A model generated the notes under the pieces. That model worked only from the letters and a program-made list of their open reading frames with translations, did no database searches and was not told where the DNA came from. A stretch of 64,000 nt of DNA from Torreya grandis. Its lineage: Eukaryota > Streptophyta > Pinopsida > Cupressales > Taxaceae. Of the stretch, positions 45,961 to 60,900 are shown piece after piece. The position numbers and the translations under genes were made by a program. The stretch's first letter is position 1; each line of letters starts with the position of its first letter. The stretch lies in NCBI GenBank assembly GCA_037957365.1, contig JARHVA010000081.1:6625501-6689500 (forward strand), given 5' to 3'.

Positions 45961-46991
45961 ATTAATTTCTTAACTTAACTAAGCAGAAAGGAATATGGTG
46001 GGCCTTGGGTGAGTTGTTAAAGTAAGCAGAGCATGCCAAGTGTCATCATCCATGTGAATCTAAATGAGTCCCAAATTTTTCTATAGTGTTTCTATAGACA
46101 AGTGGAAGCCACCATGTGTCATCTTCCACAAGGCTCTCAAAAGGTATCTAAAGCTTCTATAGACAAGTGAAAGCTACCACGTGTCACTTATTAAGACTAG
46201 TGGATGCTACCAAGTGTCCTCACCTATTTCACACTGGGAAATGCCATGTGTATCTGTTTCAGCCAATGAACTTGTAGAGAGGCTAACTATTTTAGATCTA
46301 AAAGATATCTTCTATCAGACACTTCCAGTTAAGTTCTATTTTGGTTAGACCATTGGGATTTGATCATGTGGGAAATCTTGAGCCAGTCCTATGCTATAAA
46401 TATTGGTTCAAATTGTAGGTTCAAAAGAGAGAAAAAAAATGAAAGGGAGAGAATTTTTTGCATATAGATTGTTATCAGAGATTTATAAGAATTTTTTGAG
46501 ATTTTCTTGTTGTGGCTAGTAATATCATTTGCCTTTGTTCTATTTTCTTAATTCAAAAAGTTCGTATAACTGTGCATGTATCAGTGCCTTTTATGTGACT
46601 GGAAAATTAATAAGAAGACTGAGTTATGTGCCTTTGCTGATATTTTCTGTGTTATTGCAAAATCATCTAATTTGTGAGTCTTTGATTCTATTTGTTTTCA
46701 TCTTTTACATTGATCATGCATTGTTTGTTCTTTAATGTAATTGAATCCTAAAGTTAGCTTCACTATGCTTAGTATTAAAGAACAAATCATACTCGGGCGC
46801 ATTGCTATAGTTAAATTTTCTTTCATTGCATTGGTGATTCTGTTTAATTTTTATCCCTTTTTCCCACAATACATTTGAGATAAAGAAGAGCCAACTTCTT
46901 TAAAATCTAGAGGTCGTTTCAGGTCGCAAGTCCCACATTCTTGAAACTTCCCATGTTGGTGTTATAAATAGTGCAATTTTAAGCATTAACA
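45935..46991 (+). mobile_element. Tat-2 3' LTR
   Basis: Ends AAGCATTAACA. It matches the 5' LTR from GAAAGGAATATGGTGGG (45987) to the end. Upstream of that point, TTAACTAAGCAGAAAG aligns with TAAGTTAAGCGGAAAG at 34957, so about 95 bp present in the 5' LTR are missing here, with GAAAG at the junction. The start is approximate. Confidence 0.8.
46394..46401 (+). promoter_or_regulatory. Probable TATA box in the Tat-2 3' LTR
   Basis: CTATAAATATTGG at 46393 lies about 140 bp downstream of the last ACGTGTC-type word. In the 5' LTR the same place reads CTATGAAAATGGG, so its promoter is probably damaged. Confidence 0.5.
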
Positions 46992-47628
46992 GTTTCAACT
47001 AGAGTTTAGAATGACAACATGTAATGAGATCCATAAATGTGTTATAGCCAACACAAAAACTAGACCAAGTACATAGATCATCAATGAATTCATTATGAAT
47101 CATTTTAACCACATAGTTAGTGTGGCCATACCCACTCAATCCTATCTACCTACTTCATTATGGCCTTCTTAGCAAAGTTGTTACCAAATTATGCCCTTCC
47201 TCGAGTACATATATAGGCTATAAAATAGTTAGTAACTCAATGGGTAATTTATCAAATAGTGGTAAATTGAGAACAGATTCAATATAAAAACCATCATACT
47301 AAGCTTGCTTAAGCAATATCTACCAAATCACAATCAATATACAAAGATCAATGGAAAAATATTGTTTCTAAAATCAATGCAAATCATTGGAACACATTTT
47401 GAATTCACAAGCAAAAAAAACACAAGATTTAGCACGAACTACCTCAACAAAAGTGTGCAAGCTTCATGGGATGTTTCAATAAACATGCTTATGTTATTTT
47501 TGGGAACATCTTACATTATTACAATAAGGGTACAAACACATGACAAGGAATGCCTAAGGATATTACATGGGCTTAAGGTTAGCTTTACATTTTCAATTAT
47601 TACCGATATGAGTTCTCTATGAGTTCAA
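46992..47628 (-). other. Gm 5' leader (displaced by Tat-2)
   Basis: Lies between the Tat-2 right end and the Gm primer-binding site, on the minus strand. It holds no Gag motif I can defend. It should join Gm gag (34440 and below) if Tat-2 is removed. A 105-codon plus-strand ORF (47305-47622) shows no known motif and lies antisense to the leader. Confidence 0.5.
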
Positions 47629-47644
47629 GGGACTCGATACCAAA
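47629..47644 (-). promoter_or_regulatory. Gm primer-binding site, initiator Met tRNA type
   Basis: Minus strand: TTTGGTATCGAGTCCC, close to TTGGTATCAGAGCC. Correct strand and position for an element whose gag and RT lie at 34.4-31.6 kb. Confidence 0.6.
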
Positions 47645-50749
<3,105 letters not shown>

Positions 50750-50751
<2 letters not shown>

Positions 50752-52720
50752 GGATGAGCCATACAATGGTTATCATGTAATCATACATGAAATAAAAAGC
50801 CTCAACCCAATTAAGTTTTTTATCTATAAATACCATAATATAGGAAAAATATAAATGCCAATGTTTATGGTTAAAATAAATAACCAATTTAGTATTAAAA
50901 CTATTAAATAATGCAACTCAAAATTTTAAAAAAACCACTTACTTGGAATCTATAAATCAACCATAGAATAAGACTTTCTTCATTTCCAGGATTCTAAAAT
51001 GCTAAGGCGCATATGCATCTAAAAATCCACATGCCTTAAACAAATCTAGTCAACTAATATAAACCAAATCAGCCCCCAATTAACTCTACTAAACTCCTGC
51101 ATGGTTGACAAGATCAATGATTAATTGTAGTTCAAGATCCCCAAAAAACCTCATGCATAAATTGTATTTCATTTCCCTTGGCAGCCGTGCCAAAAAAAGT
51201 GGTAGAGTCTTTATAAGGTGCAAATCTATTTAAAAAACAAGCCAAAATGACTAAAATAAAACCCAAAAAACTTTTGGAAGAGTATAGACCTATGTGCATG
51301 GTAATTTGAGCCAATGCCACAACTTGAAAATTGAATGGCCAAATAAAATCATCAAACTAATTGCCAATGCCCCAAGATTAGTTCATGACCTAACCACCTT
51401 AGCACAAGGCCAATCCAAATTTTATTATAACAAACAATGAATGCCAGTGAAAAAATTAAAAAAAAATGTCCTTAATTCATATACATTGATGCATAGAGAA
51501 GTTATAATATGTTTACAAGTGCCTTCAACCATAACACAAGTTGATATTAAACCTTAAATCTAAATAATGTCACGATAATCTAACAAGGTGATAAAGATTC
51601 AAATCTCAAAAAAATGACTATGAACATAGAGAAATAATTAACCAAATTCCATGTCAAAGTTAACAATCATTAAGCAATGAAAACAAAATTAACTAGACTG
51701 ATGAAAAATGTTGACATCAAATAGCAATCAATAGTCACAAGACTAATCACAACTCGGTAAAGCTAACAAGTCCAAAAATAAATAACATCAAGTAATGATT
51801 GTAAAAAATTAAAAACTGACTAAAATCAATCAATAATGAAATTGAACTTAAAATGATAACACTCAGCACCTAGATTATGTTAAAAAGGGACTTAATAAAT
51901 AGTACCATCAAGCTCAAATTTATTATAGAATTTACTTATTTGGTTCATCCATGTTATTTCTTTATGTTTATCCATTGCTCAAGTCTAAACATAAATTAGC
52001 TCAATTACCTATGCTTGTAGTCAACAAATAAACCATCACTAGTATTTAGACATCTAAATACAATAAATGCAATAACAACATTTAAATAACACATCTAAAT
52101 TGAATAGTGAATCAATACTCATTAAGCATAAATATTCAATGTTATAATAAAAAGTGTATCAATAACTCTCTCAACAATTAATAATAAAATGTATCAACAT
52201 AGATCAAATAAATGTAACACCATAATGAAAAAACAAAATATGTCTTGAATAGTTCATAACTAACTATATCAGCAAATGAAATAATGTAGGTCAAATAAGG
52301 TCATGGCAAACCTTTTCTTGACTTAGATCCTTTTTGTCACTTTTGTGATCTAAAGAATAACATGATCATGCTAAAACAAAGTAAAATAAAAATAAATATC
52401 ATCTATAAACATATCAAGGGAGTCTAAAATTTACTCTTGAATATAACAACCTTATTTTATTCATAAAACTTCAAATCATACACAAAACTCTATTTCCTTA
52501 CTAGAGTTACACCTTCTCTCATCTAAATTGAACTTTTTTCTCCCTAATATCATGTTATTTACCTCATAATTAGATGGTTCAAATCCCATCCATTTTCCAA
52601 ACTTGGATTTAGTTGGTTTTTGACATCACAAACTTTTCAACAGTCTTAGACAACCTTAGTGTATACTAAATTAAGCCTTCTTCTACGTTGTACAAGATTA
52701 GATTATAGACACCAATATTG
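50750..52720. other. AT-rich interval, nothing recognised
   Basis: No ORF above background and no terminal repeats except a possible LTR-like end CTTTTCAACA at 52632-52641. It may contain the distal part of the Gm LTR or its target. A 62-codon minus ORF (51132-51320) has no motif. Confidence 0.4.
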
Positions 52721-54114
52721 TGTCAACCCCCCTTGGTCCCCTTCTAAATGTTAACACTTCTAACCCACACCTTATTAATTTAAAAACTACTTATTTTAAA
52801 TTAATTACCTCGCCTAAACACCTAGCCCTAAGACCATTTCTTAGCCTATGAGTTAGCCTAAGACTAAGTCCTCCAAATTCTAACTACCCATGACCTATTC
52901 TCACTCCATCTTAACTCCCTAACTAACTCCTGTGCCTCATAAGCCTTTGTTTTGACCATTCTCCAATGACAAAGGCACTTGGCAAGTGGAGAAATGGGCA
53001 AAGAGCTAAAAATAGCCCCTTTTACCTATTCTCTCTCTGTCGATGTCGGTCAACCATCGACCAACGTCGACTGTTCTACACCGATGCCAGTGGAATCATT
53101 GACATCAGTTACATAAGCCAAGCTCTAACATTGAGCTACCCCCACCTTCTTGCATATTGATGCCCACACTCTGAGATTTCAAGTGCAAGCACTCGACTAT
53201 CATTCTCCTAGCTACCGAAGCTCTACACAAGTCATTCTAGAGACTGGATTGAAACATTGTATGAGGACCTCAACATCAGCCACAACAGGAATAAGCATTC
53301 TGATACCTCTGGTTCTTCATCTAATAGAGCTAAGTATTCTAACTCTCATTTTAGTATTTTAGGATACATTGTTATTTAGTTTCCATTTAATATTTCTAAA
53401 TACTGTTGAGAGGCCCAACTTCTTCCATGGAGGGGCTAAAAGGCCTTCCCCTTATTCTTACCCTCTTTTCACACATATCATTTATCTTTACCCTTCCTCA
53501 GACCTCATTCACCTTCTTGCAACCCTGCACCAACCTTCAAATTCCTAAAAACTCTTCTGTCCATCACAAAAATACCCTGAAACCCATTCAAGGCCAATTA
53601 CCTCGACCGACATCGGCAACACAACTGACGTCGTCACCACTTACCGACTGACCTCAGCATAAAAATTGACGTTGGCGACTGTATTCTTGACTAAAAAACT
53701 AGAAACCTATCCAAACATCCTATAAACCAAACAAAACCTTTGCCTAGCTTTCTGCAACATTTGGAGACACATAGACTGCAATCAGGGAACAGGTACACAC
53801 ATTCTACCTTTCCATTTCTTTAAGTCTTTTATCATTTTGTAACATTTTTTATCTTTAAACAGTGGAATGTCATCCCTCAAGGAGCTTTACACTTTTGGGA
53901 CCGAGCGTGTAGCTTGGCAATCCACCATATCCTCCTCTAACATCTTCTTTGTTCAAGTTTCTTTCTTATTGCAGGTGTTTCCTCCACAGCCAAAGAGGAT
54001 CTCCCACAAAGCTTGGATACGGTGCGCACTAAATCTGGGTAACATCAAACCCAAGACCTCTTAACTTTAGTTTCTTCCTCTTTTGAATGCAATTAGTGAA
54101 AATTTAGAGAAACA
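52721..54114 (+). mobile_element. Element B 5' LTR
   Basis: Proposed start TGTCAACCCC and end TTTAGAGAAACA three bases before the PBS. The LTR contains clusters of GACATCGG/GACGTCG-type words (53041-53110 and 53602-53680) and a possible TATA box (CCTATAAACCAAAC, about 53719). The start is inferred from TG and from the length agreement with the T1 LTR; the 3' LTR is not in the window. Confidence 0.55.
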
Positions 54115-54117
54115 TTT

Positions 54118-54136
54118 TGGCACGCCCGGTGGGACC
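54118..54136 (+). promoter_or_regulatory. Element B primer-binding-site motif
   Basis: TGGCACGCCCGGTGGGACCC starts three bases after the LTR end AAACA. It is the least decayed copy of the motif that also occurs at 36043, 17454, 22975 and 26582. I did not identify the primer tRNA. Confidence 0.8.
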
Positions 54137-55262
54137 CTTGGAGTTTTCCTTGGGTTCATTCTTCTTCTTTTAAAAAATTGAACTTTCATATAGATGCATT
54201 AGAAAAGTATTCTCTTCTTGCATCCCTTCTTCTATCTTTTTGTTTCGAAAGGAAACCATTAGCAGAAGTTAAAACAAACATCTCTTTTTCTTCTTATTAC
54301 TTCTTACATTCATCATAGAGTAGTGAAAAACTCATACTCTTTACCTCTTCTCCAATTGTTTGCATTTGAATAACATATTTCAATTTGGGTTAAAAACTAC
54401 TGCATTTCATTCTTACTTGGATGCATACTTAGCCCACTTAATAATTAAAGCATTATGAATGAATCATAGTGCACAAATGTTACACAACCAAACCACAATC
54501 ACTTCAAATCAAACACATAAACTTACTTGAGACAAGGCCCGTCTAAGATTTCATCACCTAGAAAATACCTTACCCTGCCTGGTGATCCTACTTAGATTTC
54601 ACCACCAAGAGGAGGACCCACTCTGTTCTCTTACAATGTATAAACTATAGGCAAGGTATATTTTGGCTAAGCAACCCAATTCAGCTCTAGGTTTGTGAAG
54701 TGAAGGGAGCAAGCCCCATCACCAGGCCACGTACTAACCCTAACACAGATATTTTTGAGCACCATAACACATCCTGAAACTAGCCATAGACTTCCTCTCT
54801 AGGACCTGTTCTACAAGCCCAACTCCCAACACATTCTCTTAAGGCATAAGCCACCATGACTTTAAAACTCATTCCTAGGAATCTAACATTTTAGAGGTTG
54901 CTTGCCTAATCATCTATTTTGCTATTTTTATTTGAGTGTTTGAGCTAGTAAGGTCGTACCATTTTAAAGTCCAAAACAACTCAGAATATCTTCTTCTTCC
55001 AAAAACTATCAGTCTACTATGTTTCTAGCATTACACAAAAATTGACATCAATTTTTCCACTGACGTCGGCAACCAAACTTCATCGACATCAGTTATCTGA
55101 ATGACATCGGTAACATTTTATAACCGATATTGGTTAAACAACCGACATCGATCACTGTCAATAAATAAATAAATAGATAAATTTTCAAATAGCAAGCTTA
55201 AAACCCAAATTTCTTATTGTTTAACACAAACTCTAGTTTTCTAAAACTAAAACACATAGTTT
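54137..55262 (+). other. Element B leader
   Basis: Untranslated leader of about 1.1 kb. It carries a dense cluster of CGACATCGGT-like words at 55040-55165 (for example CTGACGTCGGC, ATCGACATCAG, ATGACATCGG, ACCGACATCG). No ORF with conserved features. Confidence 0.6.
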
Positions 55263-57150
55263 TTGAAACTTGAACCCCTTTCACCTTGGATGGTCCTCAC
55301 ACACAGTCAAGCCAAACTCCTTCTTGACCATGTGAGTCAACAACCACTCCCACCTTCGCCCTTCGTGCCAAGTCATCTAATGGAGTATACTTCAGACACC
55401 GAGCATACTCTTATCCAACCTATCCCTGATCAACCTCCTACTGTTCCCAAAGGGGATCAAGATTTTGAAAGATTCCTTGACCACAACGTCAAGGCTCTCC
55501 AACATTATCTCGCTAGAAGCCAAATGTGAGATCCTTTGGGTAACCCTATCTATAGGATGCCAACTTCTTTGGTTGAACAACAATGATATCAATAGTATCT
55601 ACTACCCAACCTATGGTCACTTAGGCCACTACCTTGACCAATAACCCAACCAAGGCCAATGTTCAAGATTTGGCCTCCCCTTTTATCCTTTCTAGCCCTA
55701 CCTCCATCAGGGTTTTCGTACCCCCTCAACTACAAACAATTCAACCAAGTTTGACACCTTTCCAGAACTTGATTGTCTCTATCCCATCCACTCTTACACC
55801 TATAAACATGAGAGTGGCAACTTATCCTTTAACTAGTGTCACCACCATTCAACCACCCTTGGCGGTATCTAGTCAAGTTGTGCCCTCCAACTTCATGGCA
55901 CAAGCCCCCTTGGCCTCGACATCGGCCCCTATGATGAACTATCAATATGTTGCACCTACACAAATGCAACCAAGTATATCATACACCCTTCCCAATGCCT
56001 TCTATTACCCTATAACTTAAGGGGTGCCCCTCATGCCAATCCATCTGTCGATCTAATTAAGATGCTGATGGAAAAGATGTCCAACCTTGAGACATCTATT
56101 TCAGGTTCAAGGAGTGTTCTTTCATATGAACAAATCTGCAATGAACCTATCCACCCTTCAGTTCCTATTCAACCATACCCTAGCCAATGGGAACTCCCAA
56201 AATTTACTCACTTTTAGAGTAAAGAGGACCCACAACAACATCTACGAGCATTTAGACACACATGCTACCTCATAACACATGATGATGTGTTATTACTTCG
56301 CACATTTCCTATGTCACTTTTTGGTACCGCCCTTGACTGGTATAGCTCCATTACCAGTCATTCTCTCTTCACCTTCACTCAACTCACTCAGCTATTCCTC
56401 GAATATTTCTCAATCAATATTACCAAAAAGGTCTCCATCACAAACCTTTATTCCATTAGACAATTTGAGGATGAGTTAATAGCAGACTTTATTGCTCATT
56501 GGAGAGTTTTGATCAACCAACTCTCCTTCTCACTACCTCCACCTGAGCTCATTGAGCTCTTTTCAAGAGCATGTGCCAAGCACATTTCATCCACTCTTCG
56601 GGTTCAAACTTTTCACACATTTGATGAATCTTTTACTATGGCCCAAAAGCTTGAACTCCATGTAATTGAAGAAGACAGGGTCAAATTGCATAACAAAAAT
56701 ACCAACACAAAACCCAATGACCCTTCTTCTTCCAAATCTTCTCCTCACTCCAAGTCCAAGGGATCGGCAAATGTTGTGGTCCTTAGGTCACCATCTTGTA
56801 CCACAACCAACCAATCTGAGTCTTCACAAAACATCACAATACAATTCCAACAATGGTATGAATAGCGATGATACACTCCAATAGGAGAATCATATGCTTC
56901 CATATTGGATAAATTAGTGAAGCAGGGAGTCCTCAACCTCCCTCAAATCTGACCACCTATCCAATTTGACCCCTCACAAGCCATCCCTACATGGTATAGG
57001 GAAAATGACTTTTGTAACTATCATTGTGTCAAGGGTCATGACATGGATAATTGCAAGACCCTCAAAAATATTGTTCAAGACATGTTAGACAAAGGGGACC
57101 TTATTTTGGATAACCCTAATGCACCGGCCAAACAAAACATAAATGTCTTT
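55263..57150 (+). pseudogene. gag: Element B Gag
   Basis: Starts at or near MKLEPLSPWMVLTHSQAK. An N-terminal Pro/Thr/Ser-rich part (55634-56020) is followed by the capsid core: YPSQWELPKFTHF, DPQQHLRAFRHTCYLITHDD, LLLRTFPMSLFGTALDWYSS, SLFTFTQLTQLFLEYFSINI, DELIADFIAHWRVLINQLS and FTMAQKLELHVIEED. A knuckle follows at about 57009-57060, FCNYHCVKGHDMDNCKTLK, then IVQDMLDKGDLIL, which is the Tat-clade 'C.YH...GH.T..C..LK..I..L...G.L' pattern. Stops and frame changes are scattered. Gag would form the particle and bind the RNA. Confidence 0.85.
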
Positions 57151-57289
57151 AGGTAACCATTTCCTAACCATCCCCCAAGTTAGAACAATGTTCAAACCAT
57201 GGTCGATGACCCTCAAGAATGTAACATATGCATGGTCAACATGGTCTTTCTTTTCATTCCTATCCAACCTCTCCCATAATCTAAAGAGG

Positions 57290-57990
57290 TTGGTCAACCC
57301 ATTTCTCCCATTTCTCCACCACATGTAGAAGAGCCTATTTCACCCATACCACCCCCACACAATGAAGAGCTCCCTTTACCTCACCCTCTTCCTTGCGTGG
57401 ATGAACCTATTTTACCCATATCACCCCCATGACATCAAGCATCTCCTCTACCCATTCTTCTACCTCGTGAGGATCCTGTATTACCTATTCCTATTGCCCC
57501 CACCTTCCCTCTTCTTCTACCATTAGAAGAGTTTACCCTTCATACCCAATGCCCTCATGTAGAAGAGGCCATCATCCCTTTGCTTCACACTTTAGAGGAT
57601 CCTTCCTCTCCTATTTTTCCTCCACCAATGGAGGATAGTCCTCCATCCACCCCCCTTTCACACATAGGAGAGTCTACTTTGACCTCTCCCATATTAGAGG
57701 ATGCTTTGATGGTACCAACACCGGTGGCCCTGCCCTTATCCTTCTTAATGGAGGATCATACTTTCCCTGCTCCTAGACCACATGTGGAAGGCATGATCAT
57801 CCCTGCACTCTATCCGCTTAAAGAGCCAATTTCTCCAATCCCTTCTCTACCGAGAGAAGAACTCACCACCTCACCCACTTCAGCCAAGGAAGATCCGATG
57901 ATGATTTTCTCTCATCTTTGGCCTGAGATTATTGTGTCCAACATGTTTCCACTCTCACAATTTCCCAAATCCTTTGAAGGACTACTGTAA
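57290..57990 (+). pseudogene. Element B Pro/Glu-rich linker
   Basis: About 230 codons of imperfect repeats with the theme P-I-(L/S)-P-P-x-x-x-E-E, for example HVEEPISPIPPPHNEELPLP, EDPSSPIFPPPMEDSPPSTP and EEAIIPLLHTLEDPSSP. It ends SQFPKSFEGLL followed by a stop at 57988. It connects the first Gag knuckle to a second knuckle-like module. Low complexity and no known domain. Confidence 0.65.
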
Positions 57991-59140
57991 GGCCTCACAT
58001 GATGTCATCTAAACCCTTCTCTTGATTGGTAGAAAACTTAAGATTTCTTCATTCTAGGAACCTAAAACATGAGGTGCTATGGGAGCGACTTAAGGCTCCT
58101 TATCTTACACATCCCAATTCACCTTATACTACCACGCTTCTATGACAATTTACCCCAAAGTCTCTTACGAGGAGTAGGTTTTCACTTCTAAATCATCAAA
58201 AACTCAGCCTTCCATGTTTGAATCCAAACCCTCGTAGGCATCCACCATGCTGAAATAGATTAAATCTCTTGGTGTTCACCCTGTATCAAACCTAACTCAC
58301 CCACAAGTGAAGTTAGATTTAAACCTCACCCACACAATAGTGGTTGTCACACCATACTAAAGAAGGATGCTAAACCATGTCGGTCTACTCCTCCCCCACC
58401 TTCACCATTGCCCTCTATCTTGGGTCCACATCCTTCCACTTTAATAGGATTGCTCCCTATTATAACACCTCACAAAAACAAACCACCTCCATTACTCCCT
58501 CTACCCATCAAAAACATATTTCCACCAAGAAATTTGACACCTTTCATCAAGAAAGTGCCATCTATGCATGTGGCCACACCACCAACCAAAAAGGTGGTAC
58601 GAAAAACCTCCCCCTACAACTCTTAAACAGAAGTTGTCAACCCCTACTGCAACAAAGAGTGTAGACCCATTAGTGGGTTCCTATGCTTCACTGTTATGCC
58701 AATTGTTGCAGTATTCTAGCATCGTTCTCCCACCCATTAAGCCATACCAACCTCTTGGATCAAAACCGTCTTGGTTCGATGACACTCAAATCTGCTTGTA
58801 TCATCGCACACCCAGGCATGATACTGAGAGTTTCAACTCTCTTAAGGTTGTCATTCACCAACACCTAGAAGAGGACACCGTTCTCATTAAGGATTCTCTT
58901 GACCACCTTGTGACAAACTACCAACACCATCCCATGCCTCCCAAACCTCCTCACTTGAATCAGGATCCCAACACTAGATTATGGTCCCTCTACCACCTTC
59001 TCCCCCTTTATTTGAAATCAACACTATTAATGTGACCACCAGGTCCCAAACCCTAAATGATAAAAGAAAAGAGTAGGTTTTTACCTCTTAGACATATCCA
59101 TTTTCCAAGCCTTCTCCACCACCAAAGCCTAAGATTTTTA
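57991..59140 (+). pseudogene. Element B second knuckle-like module and linker
   Basis: After a basic Pro/Thr/Lys-rich stretch (58408-58620), the translation (58640-58900) reads YASLLCQLLQYSSIVLPPIK, WFDDTQICLYHRTPRHDTES and FNSLKVVIHQHLEEDTVLIK. This repeats the Tat 'C.YH....HDTE.C..LK..I...' module of Gag, with the last Cys replaced by Phe. It therefore looks like a second copy of the nucleocapsid module about 1.75 kb downstream of the first. Confidence 0.65.
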
Positions 59141-59142
59141 TC

Positions 59143-59964
59143 TTGGGCACATCTCAACCAACATCTTCAAGGGCAATTCGTGACTCCATGGTGAAACAAC
59201 TTCACCAAACCCATGTGAATATGTCTTTGTATGACCTAATACAAATCTCTCTACAAAATCACCAAGCCTTTATTAAAGCTTTACATGTAGTGGAGGTCCA
59301 ACCTGAAGACCCCCAACCACTAGCAGCTTTAGTCAAAATGTTATCCACCGTTGCCTCCATCACCTTCAGTGATTTTGAGATTCCTACCTCCAACCTAGAA
59401 GATCAGGATGTCACCCTCTTTATCATGGCTTATGTTGATCAAACTCACATTAAATGGGTTATGATTGATGGAGGTGCTAGCATCAACATCATTTATACCC
59501 ATGCATATGATCAACTAGCCCTTTTGAAGAACTGCATGTCAAAAATTGATGCAATTATTCATTCTTTCAACGATGCCACTGCCACTACCGTTGGTACTAT
59601 GGTCTTGCATGTTTGTGTTGGCCCACGTACAATTCTAAAACTCTTCTATATCATCAAGGGGTAGTTCCAATAAAACATGCTATTGGGATGACCTTGGATA
59701 CGTGTCATGACCTGTGTCCCTTCCACATTGCATTGTTGTGTCAAGTTTGAACACGAGGGGCAGGTTCATGTCATTCCTACTGACCCTTCCCCCTTTAAAA
59801 CATGTAACACGACCTACCAACCAAATGATGTTATCATCCCTTTGAAAACATCCACCCAAACACCACCTCCACCTGCAAAAGCGTTGACAAGCTCACAGAC
59901 ACCGGTCACACCTACATCTACTCCTCAAGTGACCTTGAAAGATCCTATGGAAGATACCTTCTAG
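59143..59964 (+). pseudogene. Element B protease
   Basis: An open stretch of 173 codons. SITFSDFEIPTSN and DVTLFIMAYVDQTHIKWVMI precede the active site IDGGASINIIY, the D-G-G variant with the downstream SxN usual in Tat elements. FNDATATTVGTMVLHVCVG forms the second half. The C-terminal portion (59707-59964) reads TCVPSTLHCCVKFEHEG, a decayed 'PS.LHQ.+KF...' end. Confidence 0.75.
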
Positions 59965-60900
59965 TGCCTTTCACTTGGGGAGTATAATTTTATTACCCTT
60001 GACATGTTCCAAACTCCACAAGAATATGGAAAACTTCATCACTACCCTAACTATGACCATCACATCAGAATGGTCATCCCATATGGTCCTCCTAATCTCC
60101 AAACTAATCTCACCTATGGAGGGCTAGATCGGGCTCCTACTGTTGGAAATCCTCTCTCATCACCCCAACTATTCACTTTCGATTTCTCCTTCCTTAGCAA
60201 CCCTCACTTTTCTCACACCTATCTTCATAGGTGTGTGTGGAAGGGTTTTGGCTTTAGGCATTGTGAACAAGGTCCCCACAAGCCCATTGAGCCTCCAAAT
60301 GACGAGGCAATCAAAAATGCCAAGAAATGACATGGCGTGGGTTTCAAAGAACCTATAGAACCCTCTAAGATCCCTCACCATGAAACTTTCATAAAGCATT
60401 CTCCTCCAACCTCACCTATTCCCCCACCCTCACCTACAGAGTCAGAGTTCTCCATCCCTCTTATTTTTTTTTATAAATGTCATTCACTTGGAACCCCTGA
60501 CCTATTAACTAGGTGGGGCATCAAGGTCTCTTCCTCTTTTTTATCTAGACATGATAGATGATGAATCTTCTAGCATCAACACTATCCAATGCCTGGATGA
60601 TGATGCCATACTCACCTACATGGGTGCAGAAAACTCCTTCATACAACATTCACTTCCTTCAGAAACACAAGTTATGTTAAATGAATCAATTGTAAACATT
60701 AATCTCCCATCTTTTGATGTTCCTCACATTTTAAATATTGGTCAATCTTTAGATGCCCAGGAACAAATTGACTATACCACATTCCTTACAGACCATAGCA
60801 AAGCCTTTGCTTGGTCTTATAGTGATATGCTCGGTATTGACCCCGACATTGTCATCCACAACATTGTCATGAACTGTGAAGCTAAGCCTATCAAGTAAAA
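59965..60900 (+). pseudogene. Element B protease-RT linker
   Basis: Frames here read GFGFRHCEQGPHKPIEPPND, then, from 60551, CLDDDAILTYMGAE and IGQSLDAQEQIDYTTFLTDH, AFAWSYSDMLGIDPDIVIHN and VMNCEAKPIK. The last segments are the N-terminal lead into gypsy RT ('F.W...DM.GIDP.I..H.L......KP..Q'). No independent domain. Confidence 0.7.

Larger units (their letters stand above)
34710..46991 (+). mobile_element. Tat-2: near-complete Tat-like Ty3/gypsy element
   Basis: About 12.3 kb with both LTRs (about 34710-36037 and 45935-46991), a PBS-like motif (36043), gag, protease, an RNase H ahead of RT, RT, RNase H, integrase and a long additional ORF. It sits inside the 5' leader of Gm: Gm gag is on its left and the Gm PBS on its right. 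The left boundary is uncertain. TGTCTAAG at about 34710 preceded by GTTT, with GTTTC after the right end, is the best candidate for a target duplication, and is not exact. Confidence 0.8.

Noticed and set aside
47305..47622. A 105-codon plus-strand ORF
   Set aside because: Antisense to the Gm leader, ends next to the Gm primer-binding site, no motif or paralogue in the window.
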